Assembly: GCA_913778455.1 (NCBI GenBank)
Contig: CAJYVK010000029.1
Coordinates: 1 to 52,032 of the forward strand
DNA length: 52,032 nt
DNA from: an uncultured Hymenobacter sp.
GTDB taxonomy: Bacteria; Bacteroidota; Bacteroidia; Cytophagales; Hymenobacteraceae
Direction of reading: 5' to 3'
A model generated the notes under the pieces. That model was not told where the DNA came from, did no database searches, and saw only the letters and a program-made list of their open reading frames with translations. Shown here piece after piece: positions 17,791 to 28,796 of the stretch (its first letter is position 1; every line of letters starts with the position of its first letter). A program made the position numbers and the translations under genes.

Positions 17791-18501
17791 TTACCACGGC
17801 AGGGGGCCGCTGGCCGAGAACGTTGCCCCGCTCGGGCCATCGGCCGGTAGAAGGGCCAGCCGGATAGCCTCCGCTGCGCCCTGCGCGGGCGTATCGGTAC
17901 CCGCAAAGCCGTTGAGGTCGGTGGCTGTGTAGTTGGGGTTGGCCGAATTCACTTTAATGGCCGTGTCGCGCAGCTCGTAGGCGAGTTGCACGGTGAGCAT
18001 GTTCAGCGCCGCCTTCGAGGCCGAGTAGCCCAACAGGCCCCAGTCGTGCTGCCCCACGAGGGTCAGCGAGCCCAGCGGGCTCGATACGTTGACGATGCGC
18101 CCCGCCACCGCCTGCTTTACCAGCGGCAAGAAGGCCTGGGTAACGGCCAGCGCACCCAAAAAATTGGTGTGCATTGCCTGGGCCACGCTGCTTACGTCGG
18201 CCGTGCTGGGCGAGCCGTCGCCGGGCACGTTGATACCCGCGTTGTTGACCAGGATGTCGAGGCGGCCTTCCTCGCGTTGCAGGTGCGCCGCGGCTGCGGC
18301 TAGCGTCGCCTGGCTGGCCAGGTCTATTTCGAGTAGGCGCACGTCGCCTTCGGCGGCCAGCTTCGCCACGGCCTGCTGGCCTCTAGTGGCCTCGCGGGCG
18401 CCGAGGTACACCCGGCAGCCCGCCCGCAGCAGTCCCCGCACTATTTCGAAGCCGATGCCTTTGTTACCGCCGGTGACCAAGGCTATTTTCGTAGTTGTCA
18501 T
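17791..18501 (-). CDS. SDR-family oxidoreductase
   Basis: A 236-residue classical short-chain dehydrogenase. It shows the cofactor motif TGGNKGIG (residues 10-17), the NNAG motif, the catalytic serine in VNVSSPLGSL and the catalytic YSASKAAL with Tyr and Lys. Layout and the C-terminal GPSGATFSASGPLPW resemble carbonyl-reductase-like SDRs, which reduce small carbonyls with NADPH. It lies downstream of the AraC regulator gene on the same strand, which makes it a plausible target, although a REP hairpin separates the two. Confidence 0.88.
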   Translation of the reverse strand: MTTTKIALVTGGNKGIGFEIVRGLLRAGCRVYLGAREATRGQQAVAKLAAEGDVRLLEIDLASQATLAAAAAHLQREEGRLDILVNNAGINVPGDGSPSTADVSSVAQAMHTNFLGALAVTQAFLPLVKQAVAGRIVNVSSPLGSLTLVGQHDWGLLGYSASKAALNMLTVQLAYELRDTAIKVNSANPNYTATDLNGFAGTDTPAQGAAEAIRLALLPADGPSGATFSASGPLPW

Positions 18502-18646
18502 ATTTTCTGTGGGTTAAGCTCCTTTGGGTAGGAGAGGAGTAAGTACCCCACAAAGGTCCGGGCAGCCAATAGGCGCTAAACTTCGCCAGTCAAGCTATCT
18601 ATTTTAGATTTCAAACAGGTGGGCTAAATCATATGCGAAAGACGGC

Positions 18647-18725
18647 TGTCACTGCGAACGGCGCGAGGCAAGCACACCGAAGTGAGCTATTCGGGTGCGA
18701 TTGCTTCGCGTTGCTCGCAATGACA
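18647..18725. repeat. REP-like inverted repeat, family C
   Basis: Two arms of about 32 bases (TGTCACTGCGAACGGCGCGA and, on the other strand, TGTCATTGCGAGCAACGCGA) pair across a loop of about 16 bases with a handful of mismatches. The GTCATTGCGAGC...GCGAAGCAATC core is a repeat type found between genes in many bacteria. Only this copy is in the window. Confidence 0.65.
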
Positions 18726-18754
18726 GATGGCAGAAGGCGGCTTACTCTTTTTAA

Positions 18755-19690
18755 TCAGACCCCCGCCACCGCCAGCCGCCGGAAGTCCCCCGGCGTCTGC
18801 CCGGCGTGGCGCTTGAAAAAGGTGCAGAAATGCGCCACGTCGGCAAAGCCCAAACTATCGGCAATCTCGGATACGCTCCACATAGTTTGCCGGAGTAAAA
18901 GCTTGGCTTCTTGGGCTAGGCGACGGCCAATGAGGGTAGTGGTAGTAAGCCCCGTCGTCTCCTTCAGCACGCGGTTGAGGTGATTGACGTGCACGGCCAG
19001 CTGGTCGGCGTAGTCGGCGGCGGTGCGCAGGCGCAGCGGCGGCTGCGGACTGAGGCGCGGAAACTGCCGCTCCAGCAATTCCGTGAATTGCGTGGCGACC
19101 CGCTCGGCGGCGCTGTGCGTGGCCAGCGGGGCCGGAGCCGGCTGAAGCTTCTGCACCAAGTGAATCAGCTCCCAGAGGTAGGTGCGTAGCAAATCGTGCT
19201 TATAGGCGTAGCCCGAGCCGAGCTCGCGCAGCATCTTCTCAAAAATCGCCTCGAGCGCCGGGCAGTCGGCCGCAGCTACGTCCCACACCGGGTAGGCTCC
19301 GGGCTGAAAAATCGGTAGCTCCGCCAGCCGCACCCCGGGGCGGGCGGGCAGCAGAAAGGCGTCGTCGAACAGGCAGCTATAACCCGTAAAGTCCTCGGTG
19401 AGCGGCAGCCAGCGATAAGGCACGCGCGGCGTCACCAGAAACAAGGTGTGGTCGCCGACGTGCGCGGCCTGGTCGGCAAACTCCACCCGGCTGCGCCCGC
19501 GGCAGAGCGTGATTTTATAGTAGTCGCGCCGGTTGAACGTCATCGGCGGGGCTCCGCGCAAATCTGCCAGCGAGAACACGTTGAAATGCCCCACGCCCTG
19601 ACCCATATCTGGTGGCGGCAGCACGCCCCCGGCAGACTCGGGGCCGGGGGCTAGCGCGGCGTAGAAGGTGGCGAGGGTGTTTGGTTTCAT
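18755..19690 (-). CDS. AraC-family transcriptional regulator
   Basis: A 311-residue AraC/XylS regulator. The N-terminal 190 residues form a cupin-like sensing region; the C-terminal 100 hold the double helix-turn-helix: a first HTH around YADQLAVHVNHLNRVLKETT and a second in SVSEIADSLGFADVAHFCTF, closing with FKRHAGQTPGDFRR. The sensed ligand is unknown. It precedes the SDR gene on the same strand by 253 bases. Confidence 0.88.
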   Translation of the reverse strand: MKPNTLATFYAALAPGPESAGGVLPPPDMGQGVGHFNVFSLADLRGAPPMTFNRRDYYKITLCRGRSRVEFADQAAHVGDHTLFLVTPRVPYRWLPLTEDFTGYSCLFDDAFLLPARPGVRLAELPIFQPGAYPVWDVAAADCPALEAIFEKMLRELGSGYAYKHDLLRTYLWELIHLVQKLQPAPAPLATHSAAERVATQFTELLERQFPRLSPQPPLRLRTAADYADQLAVHVNHLNRVLKETTGLTTTTLIGRRLAQEAKLLLRQTMWSVSEIADSLGFADVAHFCTFFKRHAGQTPGDFRRLAVAGV

Positions 19691-19750
19691 GGGTAGTCGA
19701 GGTGGAAATGATACCGCTTTTTTCTAACGTAAGCAACGAAGCGATAGAGC

Positions 19751-19787
19751 TGCTTCGGCAAGCGGAAGCCAGATGAGCATGACAAGC
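19751..19787. repeat. Solo REP arm, family B
   Basis: TGCTTCGGCAAGCGGAAGCC continuing into AGATGAGCATGACAAGC matches in reverse the arm AGCTGGCGTCCGCTTGTCG of the paired element at 23707, with few differences. It lacks the second arm. It begins the 552-base gene-free region before clpB. Confidence 0.55.
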
Positions 19788-19875
19788 GGTATGCACGTCG
19801 GTTGGGGAAAGGATATAAGCTAAAGGCGCGTAGTTTCGGAAGTATGAGTAAGATAGATAGTAAATTTCTACTTAT

Positions 19876-20045
19876 ACTGGCGCGAGTTTAGCGCAGCGTA
19901 ACTCGTGACTCTTTTTTTGGGAGGCTGTGCCTCCCGACGTCAGAATTGCTGCAAAAAGAAAGCTGCTAGCGTAGCATGCCGCTACGCGTCAGCGGAGGTG
20001 CAACCTCCGCCTAATAGAAGGCACGAGCTACAAGCTCGCGCCAGT
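19876..20045. repeat. Compound multi-hairpin element, family E
   Basis: A 170-base element bounded by the perfect inverted repeat ACTGGCGCGAG / CTCGCGCCAGT. Inside, five hairpins follow each other: CGAGTT/AACTCG (19883-19905), GGGAGGC/GCCTCCC (19919-19935), GCGTAGC/GCTACGC (19969-19987), GCGGAGGT/ACCTCCGC (19992-20010) and CGAGC/GCTCG (20024-20038). A degraded relative is at 23555. It could be a nested REP cluster, a MITE-like element or a structured RNA; no transposase is near. Confidence 0.6.
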
Positions 20046-20242
20046 TTGAGGACATAACCTCTCTGAGTAGATTATATGAAGTAAGGTAATGGAAAGCAAG
20101 TTGCGCCATATTGGCGCTTTGTTCTTGTGCTAATTTGTGTTTTTCAGTCAAAAAGTCTGATTTTTAACTTCTGCACCCCGTTTGCTAAGTCCATCGTAGA
20201 AAACTTCCTCACCCGAAGCACCTACCAAAGCTTAGTAATTCA

Positions 20243-22861
<2,619 letters not shown>

Positions 22862-22879
22862 GTTGGATGCGTTAGAAGT

Positions 22880-22917
22880 AAAAAAGCCCCGCTGGCATGT
22901 GCTGGCGGGGCTTTTTT
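22880..22917. terminator. Bidirectional rho-independent terminator after clpB
   Basis: AAAAAGCCCCGC / GCGGGGCTTTTTT around a 12-base loop. It has an A-run and a T-run on both sides and lies between clpB and the convergent gene ending at 22941, so it can serve both. Confidence 0.9.
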
Positions 22918-22940
22918 GCTGTTGAGGTAATGCACGCTTA

Positions 22941-23513
22941 CTATTTGCGCAGTGCTTTTTGCTGGGCGCGAAGCTTTTCCATTTGGATGGATTGGACTAT
23001 ATACGTCCGCATGATGGCAGCCTGTGCAAAATACCTTGGCTTCAGTTTGTGACGCAGGCTAGCCGGAATTGGCTTGCCGCGCTCGTACTCATGCTGAATG
23101 ATGCTTAGTCGAGCGCGACTGAAGGTGCTTAGTCGTGCAATGATTGCGCCGACACCCCCAGCCATAAGCGGAATTCCAGTGGCATACTGCCACGTATCGG
23201 GCGGTATACTTTTAGTCTTGGTTCCGTTGACGGTTTGTTGCCCCGGTACCAGCAATGCTGCTCCCAGTGCAGTAATGGGGAGATACCACCACGTGTTCCG
23301 ACGCTTTGTTGCGAATAGCGATACGAGGGCCCCCGCCGTATCGGCCACGCCAGCAGTTGGTTGATAAAGGGGGAGATACCAGCGGCCAAACGTTTTAGGA
23401 ATAGAATCTGGAACCGTTACTAGCGGGCTGATGGGAGCTACTACCGGCTGAGTTTGTGCTCGAGCGTTGAAGGTGGTTAAGAGGATGAGAAACAGAAAGT
23501 ATAATTTATTCAT
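22941..23513 (-). CDS. Small exported protein, unknown
   Basis: A 190-residue protein with a signal peptide (LYFLFLILLTTFNARAQ). Two further hydrophobic segments (WWYLPITALGAALLVPG near residue 80 and GIPLMAGGVGAIIARLS near 120) suggest it stays in a membrane. The C-terminus is basic and helical (RHKLKPRYFAQAAIMRTY, MEKLRAQQKALRK). No family is recognised. Codon use is more A/T-rich than in clpB next door. Confidence 0.6.
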   Translation of the reverse strand: MNKLYFLFLILLTTFNARAQTQPVVAPISPLVTVPDSIPKTFGRWYLPLYQPTAGVADTAGALVSLFATKRRNTWWYLPITALGAALLVPGQQTVNGTKTKSIPPDTWQYATGIPLMAGGVGAIIARLSTFSRARLSIIQHEYERGKPIPASLRHKLKPRYFAQAAIMRTYIVQSIQMEKLRAQQKALRK

Positions 23514-23554
23514 GCAAGTTTGGGTAAAAGCGGCGCAAGATACAGCACACGCTC

Positions 23555-23663
23555 AGTCTGGGGCGGGGCTAGCGCGGCGTAAATCGTGACTATCCTTGAC
23601 GTGGAGGGTGCGTCTCTACTGCCGCGCAACGGTAAGCCGCGCCGGGCTTGCGCCTAGTCTGGC
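23555..23663. repeat. Degraded family E element
   Basis: CTAGCGCGGCGTAAATCGTG at 23569 is nearly the same as TTTAGCGCAGCGTAACTCG in the intact element at 19888, and the right side GCCGCGCCGGGCTTGCGCC can pair imperfectly with the left side. The inner hairpins of the intact copy are absent. Confidence 0.45.
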
Positions 23664-23706
23664 CACCTACTCAAGTAATCTTTACAAGTGCCTGGAAGCT
23701 ACCATT

Positions 23707-23840
23707 ACCATTCGTCATGCTTAGCTGGCGTCCGCTTGTCGAAGCACCTCGGGCGTGGTATTACCTCCTTCGTTGGCAGAAGCGCCCGAGGTATTGCGGC
23801 GAGCGGACGCCAGCTAAGCATGACAAACGATAGCGAATGG
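23707..23840. repeat. Paired REP element, family B
   Basis: A long inverted repeat: left arm from GTCATGCTTAGCTGGCGTCC to ACCTCGGGCG (23715-23754), right arm its near-perfect reverse complement (23781-23824), and outer CCATTCG / CGAATGG. Arms match over about 40 positions with a few differences. Solo arms of the same family are at 19751 and 46091. Confidence 0.7.
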
Positions 23841-23874
23841 CTCGGCTACCCACGCCATTTTTCAATAAAAAGCA

Positions 23875-23912
23875 AAACGCCCCAAATCCTTGCGTAGGAT
23901 TCGGGGCATTTT
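23875..23912 (-). terminator. Rho-independent terminator of the pectate lyase gene
   Basis: GCCCC-A-AATCCT / AGGATT-C-GGGGC with a TGCGT loop. Read on the minus strand it is followed by GTTTTGCTTTTT, so it fits the leftward pectate lyase gene that stops at 23952. Confidence 0.75.
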
Positions 23913-23951
23913 GAGCAGGCTACTGCAATGACGATGGCTGGCCCACCGTCA

Positions 23952-25709
23952 CTATTCGGTCTTTACAAACTTGGTGGATAAGTGCGGGGTGCCCGGCGCG
24001 GCCTCGTACACCAGTAGGTAATTGCCCGCCGCCAACCGCTGCACATCCAGCGCGGTGGCGGTACTGCCGGGCGCGGCGGCTACGGCAGCTACCAAGCGCC
24101 CCTCAAAGCTGTAGATGCTGAGCCGACCCGCAGTTCCGGCTTGCAGCGGGTGGGCCACGGTAAGGGCCAGCCCCACCTGGGTAGGGTTGGGGAACACCTG
24201 CAGCAGCGGCGCGGGCGCGGCCGCTTTGGCTGTAGCCAGCACGGTGTTGACTACGAGGCTATTGAGATAATTTTCAAGGTAGGAATAGCCGTTGGCCGCC
24301 AGCGCGGCGCGGTCGGCGGGGTCGGTAGGGTTGAGGCCCTGGGTGGTCTCGTAGGCGTCGGGCATCCCGTCGTGGTCGGTGTCGGTGGGGGCGGTGGTGT
24401 TGCAAGTCAGTACCTGCCAGGCCACTTGCGACGTGCTGTAGGGCGTGCCGTGGGGATAGCCGCCCTGCACGTCGATGATGGTGCCGGCGCCGTTTTGCAC
24501 CTCTTGCACAATGCGCTGGTCGATGGGGTCGCGGGTGGGCAGCACGCAGCCCGCGCCGGCCAGCACGGCCGCGTAGGCCGCCGGGGCCGCCTGGGTGGGC
24601 AGCATATCGGCCCCGATGGCGAAGGGCTGGAGAACTTTCGACTGCGCAGTATCGCTCAGCGTGCCGCCGCTCATGGCCACGCCGCGCCAGTTGTGACCGC
24701 TGACGAAGGCCGAGTTGGTGACGTAGTTGCCCGCGATGTAGTACTGGCCGTAGGGCAGCGCCGGGCTGCTTTGCTTGTAGGGATTGGCAATCATATTCTT
24801 GACGGCCACGCCCGCGCTGCTGCCGGTGCCGGTGCTGGGACCCGCTTTGTAGTAATTATTAACCAGGTTGTAATTGCCGCCCTCGCCGCCGTTCACGGTG
24901 TAGGCGCCCCAGTCGTAGAGGACGTTGTTGACGAACTCCGCATTCTCCTGCCCGGCGCTGACGGGATTCAAATTGCGCGAGCCGTCGAAGCGCGGGTTGC
25001 GGCCCTGCAAGTGGGCCAGCAGGTTGTGGTGAAACGAGGCGTGCCGCCCGCCCCAGATGCCGCCGTAGCCATGCTTCTCAAAATCGGTGTCGCCGGTTTC
25101 GAAGTGGTACGAGTAGTTGAGCCCTTCGCTGATGATGTTCCATTGCAAAGTGGTATTGTCACCCTTGTAGCAAGTCAGCGATTCGTCGCCGCCCCAACTG
25201 AAGGTGCAGTGGTCGATGATCAGTCCGGTGTAACCGCCGATGGAGTCGAAAGCGTCCTCGTCGCCGCTGCCGTTGACCATGCCGAGGTTCTGGTACTGGT
25301 CGCCCAGCCGGAAGCGCATAAAGCGGACAATCACGTTGTTGCCCTTGACGTTAGTCTGCTTGTCGGCCACGCAAATGCCGTCGCCGGGGGCCGTTTGGCC
25401 CGCCAGCGTAGTATTGGCCGGGATGCTGAGCTGGGTAACCAAATGAATGGTGCCGCACACCCGAAACACCACCGTGCGGCTGGGATAGGTACCGCTCAAA
25501 GCCTGGCGCAGGCTGCCCGCCCCAGCGTCGTTGAGGTTAGTAACCTCAACTACCGTAGTCGGGGCGGCGGTGCTGCCGCGGCCGCCGGTGGTGTACTTGC
25601 CTGCGCCCTCGGCACCCGGAAAGGCGGGCAGCTGGGCAAAGGCGGGGCGGGCGGCGAGGCCCAGCAGGGCCAGTCCCAAGCAGGCTGGGCGGGCGTAGAA
25701 AGCAGTCAT
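23952..25709 (-). CDS. Secreted pectate lyase (PL1-like) with T9SS sorting domain
   Basis: A 585-residue secreted polysaccharide lyase that should cleave polygalacturonate by beta-elimination. Order: signal peptide (to about residue 25, PAFAQ), a right-handed beta-helix domain to about 430 with FPGAEGAGKYTTGGRG, VIVRFMRFRLGD, IIDHCTFSWGGDES, FHHNLLAHLQGRNPRF (the Arg of this segment is a candidate catalytic base) and VNNVLYDWG; a calcium-loop segment DTDHDGMPDAYE; and a C-terminal T9SS type A domain (LLQVFPNPTQVG to LAAGNYLLVYE, ending FVKTE). It is divergent from the pectin methylesterase gene, with a 54-bp palindrome between them. Esterase and lyase act in sequence on methylated pectin. Confidence 0.88.
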   Translation of the reverse strand: MTAFYARPACLGLALLGLAARPAFAQLPAFPGAEGAGKYTTGGRGSTAAPTTVVEVTNLNDAGAGSLRQALSGTYPSRTVVFRVCGTIHLVTQLSIPANTTLAGQTAPGDGICVADKQTNVKGNNVIVRFMRFRLGDQYQNLGMVNGSGDEDAFDSIGGYTGLIIDHCTFSWGGDESLTCYKGDNTTLQWNIISEGLNYSYHFETGDTDFEKHGYGGIWGGRHASFHHNLLAHLQGRNPRFDGSRNLNPVSAGQENAEFVNNVLYDWGAYTVNGGEGGNYNLVNNYYKAGPSTGTGSSAGVAVKNMIANPYKQSSPALPYGQYYIAGNYVTNSAFVSGHNWRGVAMSGGTLSDTAQSKVLQPFAIGADMLPTQAAPAAYAAVLAGAGCVLPTRDPIDQRIVQEVQNGAGTIIDVQGGYPHGTPYSTSQVAWQVLTCNTTAPTDTDHDGMPDAYETTQGLNPTDPADRAALAANGYSYLENYLNSLVVNTVLATAKAAAPAPLLQVFPNPTQVGLALTVAHPLQAGTAGRLSIYSFEGRLVAAVAAAPGSTATALDVQRLAAGNYLLVYEAAPGTPHLSTKFVKTE

Positions 25710-25813
25710 GGAAGTAGGGCAGGGTGGGAGAAGGAGCCGGCGCGGGGGCCAGCCAGCGCGTTTCGGCCGCGAATATTAGCCGATGCGCGGCGCGGCGCGG
25801 TGGGGTAATCAGC

Positions 25814-25867
25814 TTTATTTATGCAATCGATATCGGCAACGTTGCCGGCATCGATTGCGCAAATAAA
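25814..25867. promoter_or_regulatory. 54-bp palindromic operator between the pectin genes
   Basis: A symmetric site centred between 25840 and 25841. Matched blocks of 7, 9 and 7 base pairs per arm are separated by 2-base mismatches, so 23 of 27 positions pair. The core is CGGCAACGTTGCCG, flanked by GCAATCGAT / ATCGATTGC and then ATTTA-type ends. The core and its flanks look like LacI-type operator sequences. The site lies 105 bases from the pectate lyase start and 75 bases from the methylesterase start, fitting joint control of both. Confidence 0.65.
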
Positions 25868-25942
25868 TCCAAGCTAGAAAGCTGCAAATGAGGAAGAAGT
25901 GAAGTGATATTGGGCGCATTCCCACTCTTACTCTCCTTCGGT

Positions 25943-28615
25943 ATGTCCACAAGCAGTACCCGACCGGCCCTTGGCCCGGTAGCGCGCCTTCGCGCCTGCC
26001 TCACTTTTCTCTTATTGCTGGCGGCCAGTGCCCGGCTGCTGGCCTACGACCTGACCGTGGCCAAGGACGGTAGCGGCGACTACACCAGCATTCAGGCGGC
26101 CGTGACCGCCGCGCCCGCCAGCCGCACGGCCGTGTTCACCATTTACGTCAAGGATGGGATTTATAGTGAGAAGGTCATCGTGCCCAGCAACAAGCCCTTT
26201 TTGCAATTTGTAGGGCAGAGCGTGGCCAATACCATTTTGACCTGGCACGACGACAACACCACGCCCGACGGCAAGGGCGGTACGCTAGGCACCGGCGGCT
26301 CGGGTAGTATCGTGGTGAACGCCACCGACTTTTCGGCGCTGAACATGACGTTCGTCAACTCCTACGGCGACGGCTCGCAGGCCGTGGCCGTGAGCCTCTA
26401 CGCCGACCGCGCCGCGTTTAAAAACTGCCGCTTCCTGGGCAACCAGGATACGCTGCTCACTTACGAGAGCGGCGGCGCGGTATCGCGGCACTACTTCCGC
26501 GACTGCTACATCGATGGCAACGTAGATTTTATCTTCGGCAACGCCATTGCCATCTTCGACAACTGCGTGATCTACGCCAAGACGCGGGTCGTAAACGCGG
26601 CAACTTCCTACATCACGGCCGCCAATACGCCTGCTACCCAGGCCTACGGCTACCTGTTTCGCCAGGCCCGGATTCCGTCTAACGACGGCACCACGCTCTA
26701 TTACCTGGGTCGGCCCTGGCAAAACTCCACCGGCTTCAGCACCGCCGCCGGCACGCTGGCTAATAATAAAGTGGTTTTCTCCCGCGCTAAGCTGGGCATC
26801 AACGAAATCCAGCCCGCTGGCTGGGCTACCTGGGACGCCGGTACCGACGTGACCAAAATCACCAATGCCGAATTTCGCAGCACCTACTTCGACGGGCACG
26901 CGGTGAGCACCGCGCAGCGCGTGAGCTGGGCCAAGCAATTCGCGCCCGCCGATACGCTGGACTACAGTATCGCCAAGCTATTCGGCCTCGGTACCGGCAC
27001 GGCCAGCGCCACCGGCGCACCGGTAGCCGCCGCCTGGAACCCGACTGCGCTGGGGGCGGAGTTTGGTACCTACCGCGCGCCCGACATCGCCGTGGCCAAC
27101 CTGCGCGCTACCAAAGGAGCCAGCCAGACGACCATTCAGTGGAACATCAGTTGGGCACTGCCGGGCATCAAGTACGACTTGCAGCGCTCGGCCGATAACA
27201 GCACGTTTACGACCATCAGCTCGCAGACGGCCGCCACCGACTCCCTGTATAATTTCTCGGCGACCGATGCGCTGCCGGCCGCTGGCACGAGCTACTACTA
27301 CCGCGTGGTGGCGGCCAAGGCTGGCCTGGCTACCCACACTACGCCCAGCATCGTGGTATCGCGGGTACCCACCATTACGACGTCGAGCAGCTCGCTGGCT
27401 GCCTTTACCCAGTACACTACCGGCACCTCGGCCGTGCAGACCTACACCGTGACGGGCGTTAACCTGACCGCCAATCTGGTACTCACGCCCCCGGCTGGCT
27501 TCGAGCTCTCGACCAACGGCGGCACTACCTGGAGTGGCAGCGCCGCGCCCATTACCCTAACGCCCACCAATAATACGCTGGCCAGCACGACGGTCAGCGT
27601 GCGGCTCAACGCGGCGGCTACCGGCGCACTTAGCGGCAGCATCACCCACGCGAGCGCTGGCGCCGCTACCGTGAGCGTAGCCGTGAGTGGCAACCGCCTC
27701 GCCACGGCCGCCCCGCAGTCGGACCCGCTGGCCTGGTGGCCGCTCATTCGGAATAATCAGGACAGCGCGGCCGTGCGCTCGGCCCGCCTCGTGGCGGCGG
27801 CCCCCGCGCTCAAGGCGCTGTACCTCTCCAACGGCACGACGCTGAGCACCATCCCGGCGTACTCCACCGCCTACGGGCAGGCGCTGGGAGCTACCAGCAA
27901 CGGCGATGGCACCTGGACTGCCGTGGGCGGTACGCTCAAGCGCAACTACTACGAGCAGTTTGCCGTGACGGCCACCGCCACCGGCGCAGTACGCCTCGAT
28001 TCGCTGCTGCTCGCATCGGCCTTCTACAACACCAGCTCCAACACCAAGCTGGCCGTGGTGTACTCCAAATCGGGTTTTGCAACCGATTCCAGCGACGTGA
28101 GCGGGGGGAAGGGGCCGGGCCTGACCAACGCGGCCTACGGGGCGTTTGGGGCACCCATCACCTTACCCAACCAACCCAACGGCCCGGCCACGACCTACCG
28201 GCTCGCGCTCAACGGGAGCGCGGGCGTCACGCTGGCCGCTGGCCAAACCCTGACTTTGCGCCTGTACTGGGCCTGCGGCAGTACCGGCACTCCGCGCTAC
28301 GCCATGCTCAAAAACGTTGTGCTGAAAGGTGCGGCCCAGGTGGTTACGGCCACGGCCAGCGCCCTGGAATCGGCCATGCAGCTGTATCCCAACCCCACAC
28401 CCGACGGCCGGCTGACGCTCAGCCTGCGCAACTACCGCGAGCCCGCCCAGCTCAGTATTCACAACGCCCTGGGGCAGCGCGTGGCCCAGGCCACGGTGCC
28501 AGCCGGGGCCGCCAGCCAGGTGCTCGACCTCTCGGCCCTGGCGCCCGGCGTGTACACCGTGCAGGCCCGCACACCTAGCGGTCCGCCCGTGGTGCAGCGG
28601 CTGGTGCGCCAGTAG
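25943..28615 (+). CDS. Secreted pectin methylesterase (CE8) with T9SS sorting domain
   Basis: An 890-residue multidomain esterase that removes methyl groups from pectin. The ATG at 25943 is preferred to a GTG at 25904 because the signal peptide (LTFLLLLAASARLLAY) then sits close to the start. The CE8 beta-helix spans about 38-330 with YVKDGIYSEKV, GNQDTLL (Gln168, Asp169), DFIFGN (Asp195) and LGRPW (Arg257), the family catalytic set. A fibronectin-III-like domain follows (about 375-475), then an IPT/BACON-like strand-rich part, a longer region of unknown fold, and a T9SS C-terminal domain (LYPNPTPDGRLTLS to LAPGVYTVQ). No PL/CE partner other than the divergent lyase is in the window. Confidence 0.88.
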   Translation: MSTSSTRPALGPVARLRACLTFLLLLAASARLLAYDLTVAKDGSGDYTSIQAAVTAAPASRTAVFTIYVKDGIYSEKVIVPSNKPFLQFVGQSVANTILTWHDDNTTPDGKGGTLGTGGSGSIVVNATDFSALNMTFVNSYGDGSQAVAVSLYADRAAFKNCRFLGNQDTLLTYESGGAVSRHYFRDCYIDGNVDFIFGNAIAIFDNCVIYAKTRVVNAATSYITAANTPATQAYGYLFRQARIPSNDGTTLYYLGRPWQNSTGFSTAAGTLANNKVVFSRAKLGINEIQPAGWATWDAGTDVTKITNAEFRSTYFDGHAVSTAQRVSWAKQFAPADTLDYSIAKLFGLGTGTASATGAPVAAAWNPTALGAEFGTYRAPDIAVANLRATKGASQTTIQWNISWALPGIKYDLQRSADNSTFTTISSQTAATDSLYNFSATDALPAAGTSYYYRVVAAKAGLATHTTPSIVVSRVPTITTSSSSLAAFTQYTTGTSAVQTYTVTGVNLTANLVLTPPAGFELSTNGGTTWSGSAAPITLTPTNNTLASTTVSVRLNAAATGALSGSITHASAGAATVSVAVSGNRLATAAPQSDPLAWWPLIRNNQDSAAVRSARLVAAAPALKALYLSNGTTLSTIPAYSTAYGQALGATSNGDGTWTAVGGTLKRNYYEQFAVTATATGAVRLDSLLLASAFYNTSSNTKLAVVYSKSGFATDSSDVSGGKGPGLTNAAYGAFGAPITLPNQPNGPATTYRLALNGSAGVTLAAGQTLTLRLYWACGSTGTPRYAMLKNVVLKGAAQVVTATASALESAMQLYPNPTPDGRLTLSLRNYREPAQLSIHNALGQRVAQATVPAGAASQVLDLSALAPGVYTVQARTPSGPPVVQRLVRQ

Positions 28616-28796
28616 GGGAAAGCCCCGCCCCCGCGCGAGAGAAGTTAGTAGCTTCTGTTTAGAAATTTGCTGGCTACTAGCTGAAAACTATTAGCTTAAT
28701 TAAAGTATCCCTTTTCCCGCAGGTGAGGGCTGGGAGTAGGATTAAGGTTCCTGCTCCCTTCCCTCGTAAGCGGCGCGCGCCGTTATTTTGCGGGCT

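Noticed and set aside
24141-25808. 555-codon plus-strand frame opposite the pectate lyase gene
   Set aside because: Shadow of the lyase gene; no motifs, and it would run over the lyase start region.
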